From assembly GCA_032629725.1 (NCBI GenBank), contig JAFEVB010000004.1, forward strand, positions 1,550,001 to 1,614,000: a DNA stretch of 64,000 bases. The letters run 5' to 3'. The DNA is from Gremmenia infestans (Eukaryota; Ascomycota; Leotiomycetes; Helotiales; Hamatocanthoscyphaceae). Positions 44,023 through 55,166 of this stretch are shown one piece after another; position 1 is the stretch's first letter; each line of letters starts with the position of its first letter. A program made the position numbers and the translations under genes. A model generated the notes under the pieces. It did not search any database and was not told where the DNA came from. It worked only from the letters and a program-made list of their open reading frames with translations.

Positions 44023-47000
44023 ATGGGCGGACCACCTTTAACCTTTGCAACTTCAAAATCGATGCCAAACCTCCTATCAACCTCTCCCCCACAACATTCT
44101 CCAGCCCGGTATGTCGCAATGAAAGACAGTTGGATCTCCGGTGACGACCGCAGAGACCGAGGTAGAGTTGATCGAGGAGTCACCCGCCAAAGAAGATCGC
44201 GATCACCTACAGTACGTCGCCACGAGGGCGATAGGGAGCCCAAAGGTAGAGAACGCAGTCCAGGCAATTTAAGACCTATCGCACAACACGAACGAAGTCG
44301 CGACCGCGTCCCCGAGCATAGGCGGAAACCTTCACGATCACCAAGGAGAGAGGGGGAGGCAGTGAGGGAGAAGAACAGAGGCAGAGAGCTCTTGCTGGAC
44401 ACGCGAGGCTCTGACAAGTCAAAACGTAGCACTACCCACCCTTCGCCATCGTCAAGCAAACGTCGGAAGAGTCGAAGCCCTTCGCCGCCCCGTAGCCACC
44501 ACAAAAAATCGAGACGAGCTCCATCCCAAAGCCCACCGTACCCCGACGCAGGATCATTGCGACCTGAGAGGAGACACAGAGCGCTCTCCCCACCTCCACC
44601 ACGAAGACGATCACCGGAGCGTCGGTCTATTGATATTCGAGGAGAGGGAAAACCTAAACAATATCGAGAGTCTAAAGCATTCGACAGACGCGGACGTTCG
44701 CCGAGTCCAAGACGCGATAGACTCGAAAGACACGATTTCGGCCGTCATAGGTCGCTTTCACATCGCGATAACGACTCTCGAAGAAATCGTTCTCCGCCAC
44801 CAGCACCCTTTCAAAAGCCACGCGAGAGATCGCCTTACAACAGCAACAAGCCAAAAGATACGGAGCGGAGGAGAGAGCAGTCTCCACATAACGGCCGCCA
44901 CTCGCCTGATATCGATCGCTACGAACCAGCAAATCGCTCTCGCCAAGAATCGCCGCCAGCACCTAGAGGACCGAAAGCCGCTCGAGGGCAGTCACCCAAG
45001 AGAGACAGAGGAGGAAGGCCACCGCCACCACCTTCATCGCGAGACGAGTATCGCCCTGGCAAGCCTAAGCCGCAACCGAAAGGTGGAAAACCTGCCGCGT
45101 CAGGTGCAAATAGTATCGAAGTAAAAGGGGCGAGGACCTCTGGTGCTGCCTCTGGTGCTAACAGCATCGAGGTCAAATCAGATAAGATGGCCGGAAGAGG
45201 CTTCTATGGTGGACAACAAGGTTACAATCCGCATCAACAAATGCAGGCTGCTTTTCCACTGAAACCACAGTATAACCAAGGCCCTCAAGTAGATCCTCGA
45301 CAGTACTCACAGTCTCCACAACATCATATGACTCCAAACTCTTACCAAGGATCACCTCAAGCACAGTCTCCGTATTCTGCTGGAAGAGGCAACTGGGGCG
45401 GGCAGCAACAGTATTCTCCTCAACCGTAAGTCATATATCTTTGGGCAGATTTTTTGATTACTAACATGACACAGCCAATACCCTCAAAACTACCAACAGC
45501 AAACTAATTATGCTACCCCTAACGGACCTCAAGGTCAATACTACAATAATCAATCTCAATCTCCTCCTTACCATACACCCTCCGGTCCAATGAACCAGCC
45601 ATATCAATCAAACTTCCGTGGTTCTCAGCGAGGATTCCGAGGTAACCATTTCAATAACCGTGGCGGGCGAGGTGACCATCGTGGGCGCGGTGGTAACCAT
45701 TTTCAAAACACTCAATGGAACTCTGGCGGAGCAGGCAGAGGGCAGCATAGCAACTCGGGGAATGTCACGCCCCAACATGCATCTCCTCAGCAGCAATATC
45801 CACCACAATCCGGTTCCCAAGAGGGCACTCCCCAGTACAAAGCTCAGCCGGAAGAAGAAGAGGAAGCCGATGACCTTTTCAGACCTTCTAAAGAATTGCA
45901 GGTAGAAGACAAGGCGGATAGCAAGAAGAAAGATGAGGAGGAGATGCCGCCGCCAAGCAAGCCCACTCCTACCGGACCGCAGAGCCAACAGAACTCTTCG
46001 AGAAAAGGATTCAGTTTTGCATTCAAAGGTGCGGCCAAACCCGCCACCGTGCCGAAGCCTGAGATCTCTCAGAAGTTGACCGTAGGGCCAACTCGCAAAG
46101 ATGTACAAGTCAGTCCTGAACGCTCCCGAGGCCCGCCGTCTCGAGGTATTCCAACCGAGCCAGCATCGGTGAGGCGGGCAGAAAATCGCGAGCCTGCACC
46201 TCCTCCCACAACGCGAATGGTCAAGAAGATCATGAGACGTCGAAAAGAACTAAAAGTTCTTCCCGAAGATTTCAAAAAATCAGATTCTGTATATTATCGA
46301 AAGCCTGGTAACGAGTCTGTTGTTGGCTCAGGAACATATGGCAAAGTTTTCAAGGCTATCCACGTGTACACAAAAGACCTCGTCGCTTTGAAGAAGATCC
46401 GGATGGAAGGAGAACGAGACGGATTCCCTGTTACTGCCGTACGGGAAATAAAGCTACTTCAATCCTTGAAGCATGCCAATATTGTCAATTTGCACGAGGT
46501 CATGGTGGAGAAGAACGATTGCTTCATGGTCTTTGAATATCTTTCACACGACCTCACTGGATTACTCAATCATCCCTCCTTTAAACTCGAGCCCGCCCAC
46601 AAAAAGCATTTGGCCAAACAACTCTTTGAAGGACTCGACTACCTTCACCGACGTGGTGTTCTTCACCGAGACATTAAGGCGGCAAACATCCTCGTTAGCA
46701 AGGATGGACAACTGAAGATAGCAGATTTCGGTCTTGCACGCTTTTATGCCAAACGTCGGCAACTGGATTACACCAACCGAGTCATCACAATCTGGTACCG
46801 TTCACCAGAGCTACTGCTTGGCGAGACACAGTACGGGCCAGCAGTTGATATCTGGAGCGCTGCTTGTGTCCTCGTCGAAATCTTCACTCGCCACGCCATC
46901 TTCCCTGGCGACGGCGGCGAGATCAGCCAACTCGAAAAGATATACGCCATCCTCGGAACACCTAACAAAACAGACTGGCCAGGCCTCATTGACATGGCCT

Positions 47001-47476
47001 GGTTCGAGCTCCTTCGGCCCTCCGCCAGACGTCCCAACGTCTTCGCAGAGAAATACAAAGAGCGCGTCACGCCCGCTGCGTACGAGCTCTTGGAAGCTAT
47101 GTTCCAATACGATCCCGCTAAGCGCCCTTCTGCGTCTGAGGTGCTCGATCATCCGTACTTTGCTACTGAAGAGCCGATGCCGAGGCAAGTTCATGAGTAT
47201 GTCCTCCTATCTTACATCCCTTTCCCTACTGTAATGAGAGTGGTGTAGGCTAACGCAAGAAATAGGCTCGCAGCACTCGATGGCGACTGGCACGAATTTG
47301 AATCCAAAGCCCTACGCAAGGAAAACGAGCGTAAAGACAAAGCACGGCGCGCCGCGGCGCAGAAAGAGAAAGAAGCTGCCAAGAAACGCGCACCGGAAGG
47401 TGAGGCTGCTGATAGCCGGGATCCGAAGAGGATGCAAATGGGTCCGCCTAGTCTACCTGTGTCTATTCCAAAATGA
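44023..47476 (+). CDS. CTK1: CTK1/CDK12-type RNA polymerase II CTD kinase
   Basis: Catalytic subunit of CTDK-I, which phosphorylates Ser2 of the RNA polymerase II C-terminal repeats during elongation, in the nucleus. Three exons (44023-45425, 45475-47196, 47266-47476; GTAAGT and GTATGT donors) give 1,111 residues. ATG 44119 (MKDSWISG) is an alternative in-frame start. The first ~470 residues are an Arg/Ser and Pro-rich region, followed by a Gln/Gly/RGG stretch (GNHFNNRGGRGDHRGRGG), as in CDK12-like kinases. The kinase domain runs from about 740 to 1040. The Gly loop GSGTYG is at 752-757, the cyclin-binding helix reads PVTAVRE, the catalytic loop HRDIKAAN starts at H865, DFG is at 885-887, and the T-loop ends NRVITIWYRSPE. 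The C-terminal exon supplies a basic, helical extension. A cyclin partner is expected but not in the window. Confidence 0.94.
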
Positions 47477-47992
47477 ATGGGGAAATTCGAGTTGTACGAA
47501 GAAGCGCGGACTCCGAGATGAAGGAGGAATAGTGAGATGAGGTGAAGGGGAGAAGGGAGTGTATAAGCATCACATATGGAGTTTGAGGAAAAGGCCGGCG
47601 TGGAGTTTCACTTAGGGTAGTCTATCGATTTGACCGGTGGGCAATTTTCACTGCGGCATGGCAATGGCATAGGTATAAATGGAGTTTTGTATGATTGGTC
47701 GATAAAGAGCATTGGCGGTAGCTTTGGTCATATCATCTGAGAATTGAATGGAAATTAATCAAGTCAGAGCTCTTGTTATGATGTAGGAAAGGAGTGTAAG
47801 ATGAAGTGTTGTGATATATGGCAGTTTTTACTCTCACAAAGGGTGAAGAGGGAAAACCCCGGAATCTGAAACTATTTCTTCGGCAAGCTGGCTTCCATCC
47901 TGCCACCTGCTTGGAGCTAAAGTACTGGAGCACGATTTGCATTTGTTCTTTGGTACCATTGGCATAACTACCCTGGCTCGCTGTGAGATTGT
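47477..47992. other. 3' region of CTK1
   Basis: No coding signal. It probably carries the CTK1 3' UTR and terminator. Confidence 0.5.
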
Positions 47993-48692
47993 TTACAGGT
48001 CGGAGAAGAGCTGGCCAACACAGTGCTGGTGGTAGAGTCCTCTGCGTAGAGACCTTAAGTCGTGCAACATTCTGGTCTTGGTCAAGGCAACTGCTACGGT
48101 ATGGCTGAGATCGAGGTATTCTCCAGTGTGGAGATCACATGCTTCGAAAGCATCGACATCCCTAGCATCAAAGTATGGCAGGTCTGTGTTTCCCCAGTCA
48201 AAGTCACAAACGCCCACGTTATCGCTGCGGCGGAGACCAAGGAGATCCATAACATGATCAAAGCAAGATTAGACCGCAGCATTTGTCTCGACTTTTAGAA
48301 GAGCTGCGACTACTAGCGCGAATCGCGATGACGAGACCAAAGGCAATCAGCATTATTTCTAGCTCCTTGGGCCAGATGGCAAGCATTAAACTAAAGACTC
48401 ATTACTCACTAGACGGCCGAGTTCCAACAATTTCACAAAATTGACCAACATTATTCTCGAAAACATTTGTAGGAGTCATGATATCGCCAGGAAAGGCACG
48501 TACTTTCTGCTCTTCTTCATCGAGATCTTGCAAGGCTTTTTTGATACCCTTACAAGCAAGCCTTCTTGTGGTTGTCTCTGTCGAACGTCTGGTGTTCACG
48601 CCCTCAATACCGTTAGACTCTAGAAGCTTGCACAGGAGGAATTTCTCCTGCTTGCTGCAGATGGGACAGCTTGGTTTGAGAGAAAGGCTCAT
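47993..48692 (-). pseudogene. Remnant of a MYND-finger/TPR-like fungal protein family
   Basis: Read on the minus strand. The 5' piece (48692-48402) has SCPICSKQEKFLLC, a degraded MYND start, then ACKGIKKAL and DIMTPTNVFENNVGQFC, all in the order I recall for an expanded fungal MYND-containing family. Past a stop at about 48402 the same order continues in other frames: AALLKVETNAAV, then a stop, CFDHVMDLL, RRSDNVGV. A final piece from 48250 (DFDWGNTDLPYFDARDVDAFE, LDLSHTVAVAL) follows. Compared with family order as I remember it, a stretch between NVGV and the DWG segment appears deleted. With stops, frame changes and a deletion it cannot make the normal protein. The assignment rests on recall of the family and should be searched. 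Confidence 0.7.
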
Positions 48693-49541
48693 TGGCGCAG
48701 AGGTGGTGTATGTTAGGTAGGACGATATGGGGTTTGGGTTGAGGTCTGTTAAGGTATGAAGGTTGACGAGCTATGTAGCGACGAGGGAGCCCTGGAAGCC
48801 ATATATAAGGTAAGCCGTGCTAGCACTGGGACAAGAGCCAGCATCACGTGCATGGCATGCTCCTGACAGAGTGGTATGGAAAGACGAAGTGGCTTTATCT
48901 TGTGATTGATTATAGGAGAAGATATAATTTCTCTTGGAGGTGCAATGTACGCCGTATATCTTCTGAGCGGGTGGTTTTCCCATCAAAGGTTTAGACCCGA
49001 AACGCGTCACCACGTAATTCTCCGTTCCTCCAGAAAGTGCTAAAGTGTAGCCGCAATTACATATTTTTGCTTAGTGAAGGTTCCAAATCTTGGAGTTGGT
49101 GGAGTAGTATCGTTGGGCTTATATGAGAGCTTCGATTCACATCGTTGGAGGTTTCAATCAGGAAGTCCAGGTAGTAAAGGTTTTAAGCGAACCACCCCCT
49201 TAAATCCTGTCGAAGAATATTCATTCGCTCGCAAACCGTCCGATCTTATGATCAATATGGTAACGCATGGTTGATAATTAAGAGTTCACCTCATAGGAGA
49301 TGATTCACAATTCAGGGCTGCGCATAAGCAAACAAAGAGCATTCACAATGTTGTATTGACCCGGATTAGTTCTGTGAATATGACAAAGACCTATAAAAGC
49401 ACAAAGAACATTGGATATTCTATTAAGATCATTCCTCGCATTCCTCGCATTTCTAAGTTCCAAGCTAAGTTTGGAACCTTCCTCGTTGCATTACCCTCCA
49501 ACAACATCAAGTGATCGCACCGAACACCAAAGCCTTTTGAA
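48693..49541. other. Intergenic region
   Basis: No gene recognised. The sequence just before 49542 is consistent with a leader. Confidence 0.45.
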
Positions 49542-50011
49542 ATGCGTAAACTCTTTAACAAGAAAGAAGTACCGGCTAAGCAGGAGACAACACGGGGTAA
49601 AGACACTGCTGCGGGGCCGTCGAGGAATACTGCAACGAAGGACATCACGCTAAATAAGTCTACCGCTACCACAGGGGGTGCGGTCCCGAGGAAGGGGGAT
49701 GGTGCAGTGCAGAAAGACACTGGTTCCACGAGCAACGACAATCTTCAAATTGAAAAATACATAACTTGGGGCTGCTGCCAGGTGAGTTCAACTCCTCAAG
49801 TACCCATAACACGATAGTTGACAACTAGTAGTGCTTTACCGCCAACAGAGTACCGCATGACTACTGCAAAGGCATGAATAATCTGCAAAAATGCAACCAT
49901 TGTAGATGTAATGACTGCGATCCGGAAATCAGGCATTACGAAAGGGAAATAATGATTTCAAAGCAGAAGGCGTGGGACGAGTCGGAGGAGGGAAAGTATT
50001 ACAAGAAATAG
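49542..50011 (+). CDS. Small cysteine-rich protein, putative zinc-binding (139 aa)
   Basis: Two exons (49542-49781 and 49832-50011; donor GTGAGT, acceptor CTAGTAG) keep frame and give 139 residues. The first 70 residues are polar and rich in Lys, Thr and Asn. Around the junction the protein reads YITWGCCQ|CFTANRVPHDYC, then KCNHCRCNDC. The WGCCxC...C...C-x2-C-x-C-x2-C pattern resembles small fungal proteins with a treble-clef-like Cys cluster. The tail is charged and helical. No signal peptide is evident, so it is probably intracellular. I do not know its function. It sits in an otherwise gene-poor stretch between a decayed MYND gene and the EthD-like gene. Confidence 0.65.
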
Positions 50012-50758
50012 GACGACTGGAAATATGAAGAATAAGTGAGGTTGGACCCGCTGGGAGAGCAGGAATGACCTATGCGCAATCAAAGTCTTCCCATCCCATG
50101 ATGAAATAGGTTCTGAGACCAGTGTCTCAGATTCATACTCATTTGCTGGGCTATGGTCTATCAGCAATATACTCTTTCGGTGCTCTTCATCTTGGAGAAT
50201 TTGTGACATGGTCATACTCAATTCATAATTATTTTGCTAAAATCAACACTAACGTTCACAGTGCGTGATGATTCCTTATTTTCTAAGGAGCGGACGTGAG
50301 ATATTAGATTGATACTATGTCGAACAGTCACTTTCGCCTTGGTGATGTTATACGAATTAGCCTCCCATCTCACAGCCACTTCCATTTCGTCTAGATTTAT
50401 AACTTCCGGTTGCTTCTATCTACATTCTGTTTGTCTAATTTAATACTGTATGCTACTGTTACAAGGAACTTTAGGCTTTGAAATCAGTACTTCTATAGTT
50501 TTGCTTTGCATTCAATGTACCGGACAATCCTATCCGAAAAACGGCAAGAACTATCAACTACTACCGCCGGAATTCAATGCATTCCGGTCAAGAACATAAT
50601 GTCTTGTTCTTGAGCTCCGAAACCGGAATCAAGTCTACTGTTGCACACGATATACAAATGTATATAAGCTGCTGTTACCCCACTTCTCGTTCATTCTTTC
50701 TCTCCCAAACGACCATAAATCAATATCTCCAACACCGTCAAACAACAACACCACAATC
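50012..50758. other. Intergenic region, promoter of the EthD-like gene
   Basis: About 750 bp. A minus-strand open frame at 49958-50221 has a hydrophobic end but no supporting features. The 3' end has a TATA box and a short leader rich in CAACA. Confidence 0.45.
50661..50668 (+). promoter_or_regulatory. Putative TATA box of the EthD-like gene
   Basis: TATATAAG lies 91 nt before the ATG at 50759, at the usual core-promoter spacing. The gene thus still has a normal-looking promoter despite its in-frame TGA. Confidence 0.5.
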
Positions 50759-51389
50759 ATGACGGAGATCAAGCCCAATTACATCAAGATCATGATCTTC
50801 ATCAAGAAGCGTCCTGAAATCACCGTTGAGGAGTTCCACGACTATTGAATTAACGTCCACGGTCCTGCCGCAATGAAGACCATCTTCGGCGAAAAAGTCA
50901 AGAGGTACATCCAGGTACGTGTTTTGCCCATTTTCTCTTGAGTAGACTTTTTATACTCTACGTTGCTCCCCTGGAAATATATGCATACATGGAATATGGG
51001 ATAAAAGGGATGTTCTAGAACGCCATCTGACATATTCAAACTAGACCCACATTACCCCGGACCTCAAGGCAACGGCCGAGGAATTCAACATGGGCACGAT
51101 GGGTGTTCTCGATTTCGATGGCATGGCAGAAGTATATGTTGAGTCTGTGCAGGATTGGAAGGATATTTTTGCAGATGAGGGTTTCCAAAAGTGGAGTGTC
51201 GGTATGCTCTCTTCCCTTAGGTACCACTTGTCGATTAGGAAATGCTGATGATTCCTAGAGGACGCCGCCAAATTTACGTCTGAAGATCCGATCGTAATGA
51301 TTATGGGATACGAGAAATTGGTGTTCGGAGAGCCGACCGGAATGGAGACCCAGGTCAACGGAAAGCTTGTCGTCGAGTCTGAGCAGTGA
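50759..51389 (+). pseudogene. EthD-domain protein with an in-frame TGA
   Basis: Small dimeric alpha-beta-barrel protein of the EthD (ferredoxin-like) family, found in polyketide and detoxification pathways. Three exons (50759-50914, 51045-51201, 51259-51389; donors GTACGT and GTATGC, acceptors AACTAG and CCTAG) keep frame to a natural end, 147 codons. The EthD signature MIFIKKRPEITVEEFHDY is followed by TGA at 50846-50848 and then INVHGPAAMKT. In family members the residue after that Tyr is commonly Trp (TGG), so a single-base change gives this stop. All other codons, splice sites and the promoter look intact. This suggests very recent decay, recoding or editing rather than old decay. Confidence 0.8.
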
Positions 51390-52555
51390 AATGATCCATG
51401 TGGACGGTTGTACTATTGCTTGTGGTGAAGATGACTGTACACAATGGCTTGGCAGAATAAAGTAGGCAGATGCATCGAATTACATGCAGAAAACTGTCAC
51501 GCTGTCTAGAAGACTGGCGTTCAGCAAATGAGTTTGCAGCACAAACATGTCGCACCTCTCTTGTGAGTCGTGACTCCAACATTCTTCTTTCCAATTTTCT
51601 TCAATTGTGCTAGCCACTTTGACTTTCCTGGTGAAATCCGTGATCCAGCAGGGGCATATGTATTAGAATGCCGGAGATATGAGTAGGAGATCTCGTTCCA
51701 GAACGGAGACCGGCGTGGTGGTGGTTGGTACGGTGTTGAAGCTTGCTTGGTCAACAGCAAAAGGGGCCGGGGTATCTCTATCAACGCGAGGCGAGGTGCA
51801 GTGTAAGGGCTTTACGACTGCCCTTGCCCTGCCCTGAAGAGGATATCTCATACTGGTGATACACTCGGAAGCTGCACATGCAGTCACACTTTCTCTCTTT
51901 TCACCCACCTGTTTTGCATCTAGGAAGTTTCCATGATCAGAGAAATCGCGTTGTAACAAGGAATTCGAGAGCCGACACAATTCCGCTGACAGGACTCTAC
52001 AAGTTGTGATTGAGATTAGCTCACAACGCAGCGCAAGGCGCATTGGTCGTAGCTGTCAGCGTCTCGATTCTGGTTATGCCTGCGTATTCTGTCCTGTCCC
52101 GTACAGTACCGCGCTGAAAGTTGGCAGATGGTTAATCATCAACTTTCAGGCCTAATAATCAGCCGCAAACCAAGCAGGATGTCTAGGTAAGCACGAGCAC
52201 GAGTACAAGGACCGACCGTTATGGAAATAGTTCTCTGTCACGTACTACTGTAATAGATTGAGTTATCCTCGTCCAAGCGCATGCTCGAAGTAGCTAAGAC
52301 TGGAGCTGGACCTCGATCCTGCGGGGGTTTCAAGCCGAAGTTGGCAGCGCTGAGGTGGGATTCGGGACGCTAAAAGAGCTAAGCCTTCCAACGCCTGAAA
52401 GCTAGGAATCACCCCCTGTACGAGTCCCTTAGTTTAGCACGCGAAGTTGTTGTTGCTTCATACAGTATATACGAACATGGCCCCGCGCTGTTGTTCTGCT
52501 GTTACCGGTAGCTCTCCAAGTATTTTTCTTCCATCAGTGGAGTGGGATATTCACA
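51390..52555. other. 1.2 kb intergenic region
   Basis: No gene recognised. A 126-codon minus-strand frame at 51663-52043 lacks motifs, and its composition does not convince. The 3' end likely holds the promoter of the four-TM gene. Confidence 0.45.
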
Positions 52556-53412
52556 ATGCATAAGTTCAACGCCCAACCAGGCGCTTCCTACCAGCCTCTC
52601 GGGCCGCGCTCAGATGGGGAAGTCATTGATGAACGACAATTCCAGTTCAATACTTACTCGGCCGTCGAAGGTGCTAATCATCCTCAATTCCATGAAACTC
52701 GGAAGGAAGATGTGGTAAGTACCTCCTGGCGTAGCTTTCTCCTTCCTCATATCCGAAGGCTAAGTCTTAATATTTCCACAGAAACTCAAGACTACTATCA
52801 GAATTTTACGATTCGTTTCCCGGCTCGCTGCAACGGCAATCGCCATCGTCACAGCTTCCCAAGAAGCCGTAACATTTGCTACTTACCTCCAGACACGCAA
52901 TACTCAACGTGACGGCCGAACGCCTTGGGCGGCGGAAACATCTCTCTGGCCTACTATTATGTTGCTGGTAATCTCAGCCATTACCGCCATACTGGGGCTC
53001 ATGATCGTTATCGCCTATCTTATAAGCATAAAAAAGGCGAATGCGATTAGCTCAGTACAGTCCGTTGCGGGTGTGATCATAGAACTAGCCCATATTATCA
53101 TTTGGATAATCGTTGCTATTCTGTACCGTGTTGGTAAAACAGGAAAGGACCTTTGGGGTTGGGCGTGTTCTCCTTTGGCTGAGAATATACAGCCCAGCTT
53201 CGACAATGTGGTGCATTTCAACAAAGTTTGTGCTAGAGGAGTATGGATTAAATTCCCTATTCCACCCTTGAAACCAGAGTTAACGTTTTGTACAGTCCTC
53301 TTCATGGCATCTTGCCCTCGCAAGTGCTAGTGTGCAAATCCTCAGTGGCATTGTCTGGTACTTTGTGTTCCGAAGACTGAAGGTGCAGAAGAAAATGAAG
53401 AGTTTTGGTTAA
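52556..53412 (+). CDS. Four-TM membrane protein of unknown function
   Basis: Three exons (52556-52714, 52782-53225, 53296-53412; donors GTAAGT and GTTTGT, acceptors CCACAG and GTACAG) encode 239 residues. The N-terminal ~55 residues are soluble and polar. Four hydrophobic segments follow at about 61-84, 109-138, 146-172 and 204-224. A basic C-terminus follows (RRLKVQKKMKSFG). This layout resembles fungal MARVEL-like or other small integral membrane proteins. I do not recognise the family precisely. The last exon depends on the TTTTGTACAG acceptor; reading through instead would end early at 53330. Confidence 0.72.
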
Positions 53413-54120
53413 AATGATCCCTGTAGCATGGAATAATGGACCGTGTGCCATCATTTAATGTATTTCTGTTTTGCGATATCAAGAATCGTGATCTCTCCTC
53501 GTTTTTGAGCTGCGTATGATATGCCACTTCTCAAGCAATTGGCCATTCGTAGACACATGTTCCTGATCTCCTTGTAAGATAGACAGAGTATGTGGATTCC
53601 CGTCCCTACTTACCTACGTCAGATCGCTAACACATTTCGCATGATAGTGTAATTTTAAATCTCCAAGTACTCATCTCAGGGACCCTTGACAGAAAGAACC
53701 CCGCGGTGATCGAAATTTCCGTTTGTGTTAAATGATCCTACAATTGCATGCTGTCCCTGTCCATCTCGACTTCTGTATTCTGCAATTTTGGGGTGCAACT
53801 TTCCAGTCACACTACTCACGCAACTTTGAACTTACTCTGTACCCCTTTCCCTGTCGCCGACTGGATTTCGGATTCAGCGTTTTGTTGCCTATTCCTGCAA
53901 GCATGGGATAAAGATTCGTGGAAGCCATTTAGATTCACACAACATTGGTGTGAATCGTAAGTGTATTATATGCAATTCATGACGAAATGGTGAATGTCTT
54001 GGTTTTGGTCTTCTACCAACTGGCGGATAAGATCTGCATCGTTTCCTCATTTACTGTAACTTCAAAGTTCTAAGTATCTTCAACCTCGATCGCAAACCAC
54101 AGACCTGTCTACCACCCACC
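53413..54120. other. Intergenic region
   Basis: About 700 bp with no recognisable gene. It precedes the first SprT-like gene, and its leader ends ccaccATG. Confidence 0.45.
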
Positions 54121-55166
54121 ATGAGCAGCACTCATACCCACAAACGTATCAAGAACCTCAGCATAGGGAAGCATTATGCTACAGATCTAGCACAATTCGT
54201 CGAGATGAATGCCCGCCGCCGCACCTCTAACGAAATGAGCTCAAGACAACGACGCGCATATAGAGACTTCAAGGATGGCTTGAACTACCCTATCTACAGC
54301 TCCTCTAATCGCCAGAATTATCCCGAAGGAGATATCATCTCTACGTACTTTGGATTCTTCGACATCATGTTCTTCGGCGGCGCTCGTAAGTTGGCCAGGG
54401 TGTATATTTATATCCTCCTAAGGTGCTTTCAGAAGTCAGCAGGCCCATAAGCCATGCTTTTGGAGCTCCATCCCGAAATGCCGGAAAACTCTGGCATACA
54501 TTGCTTCTACCCCGAGACACGTCTTGAAGAATGGATGCTGACTTGAACTTCTGTAGTCTCTTCGGTCACATGCCCCAAGATCGCTCCAAAGCGTGATCAC
54601 ATCGATAAAGACGTATGGGCAATCAGCGAGTCGGAGATATTGACGGATAAGGACGGCGACAAGAGTCTAACAGCGAGCATCTCGTTTTTTATCCCTCCAG
54701 AGGACTTTTTCGAAACGAGACGGCAACGCATACTTCGTAAGTGAAGTGTTCCTGGTAGAATGACGCCTGGTTCTGGGTTGAGATACGTGATTGTTCTCGA
54801 CACCAGCCATCTACTATCTAGGAAAATAAAGTGACTAACTAGAGTGATTAATTCTTAGACCACATTGGCAACGTTCTGCGTGAAATGTGTCACGCTTTCC
54901 TGGACATTTACACATGCACCAATTTCGCATGTCGAGGTCAGCTGGAGAATCTGGGATTGACCGGTTCCGGGTTTGCCTTCCAGGATGTGGCTTGCGCTGT
55001 TGAGAAAGCTGCTCGAGATCCGTCATTCTTAAACCTAAAAGTGAGACTCAACAGAGGGGCGTCACTCGACAAGGAACTCAACGCCGACGGTGTTCGTTCC
55101 ACAGTTCCGCCACATTTGGAGGACAAATGGTTTCCGAATCGGGGCTCTTGGAACTCGGAGGGATGA
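54121..55166 (+). CDS. SprT-like protein lacking two of three zinc-binding histidines
   Basis: Three exons (54121-54385, 54557-54736, 54859-55166; GTAAGT/GTAAGT donors, TGTAG and CTTAG acceptors) keep frame and give 250 residues. The order of segments (YFGFFDIMFFGG, then a variable beta region, then VLREMCHAFLDIYTC, then LTGSGFAFQDVACAVEKAA) is that of fungal SprT-like domains. True SprT zinc proteases (SPRTN/Wss1-like) have HExxH and a downstream histidine in a GHG-type loop. Here the first His of HExxH is Arg (REMCH) and the loop reads GSG, so two of three ligands are lost. It is expressed-looking (intact frame and splice sites) but is probably not a protease. It may have become a binding protein, or it may be on its way to loss. 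Related copies follow at 56019 and 56636. Confidence 0.78.

Noticed and set aside
49958..50221. Minus-strand 87-codon frame with a hydrophobic tail
   Set aside because: It overlaps the end of the small cysteine-rich gene and has no further support.
51663..52043. Minus-strand 126-codon frame
   Set aside because: Codon use and composition look random, with no motif and no plausible promoter.
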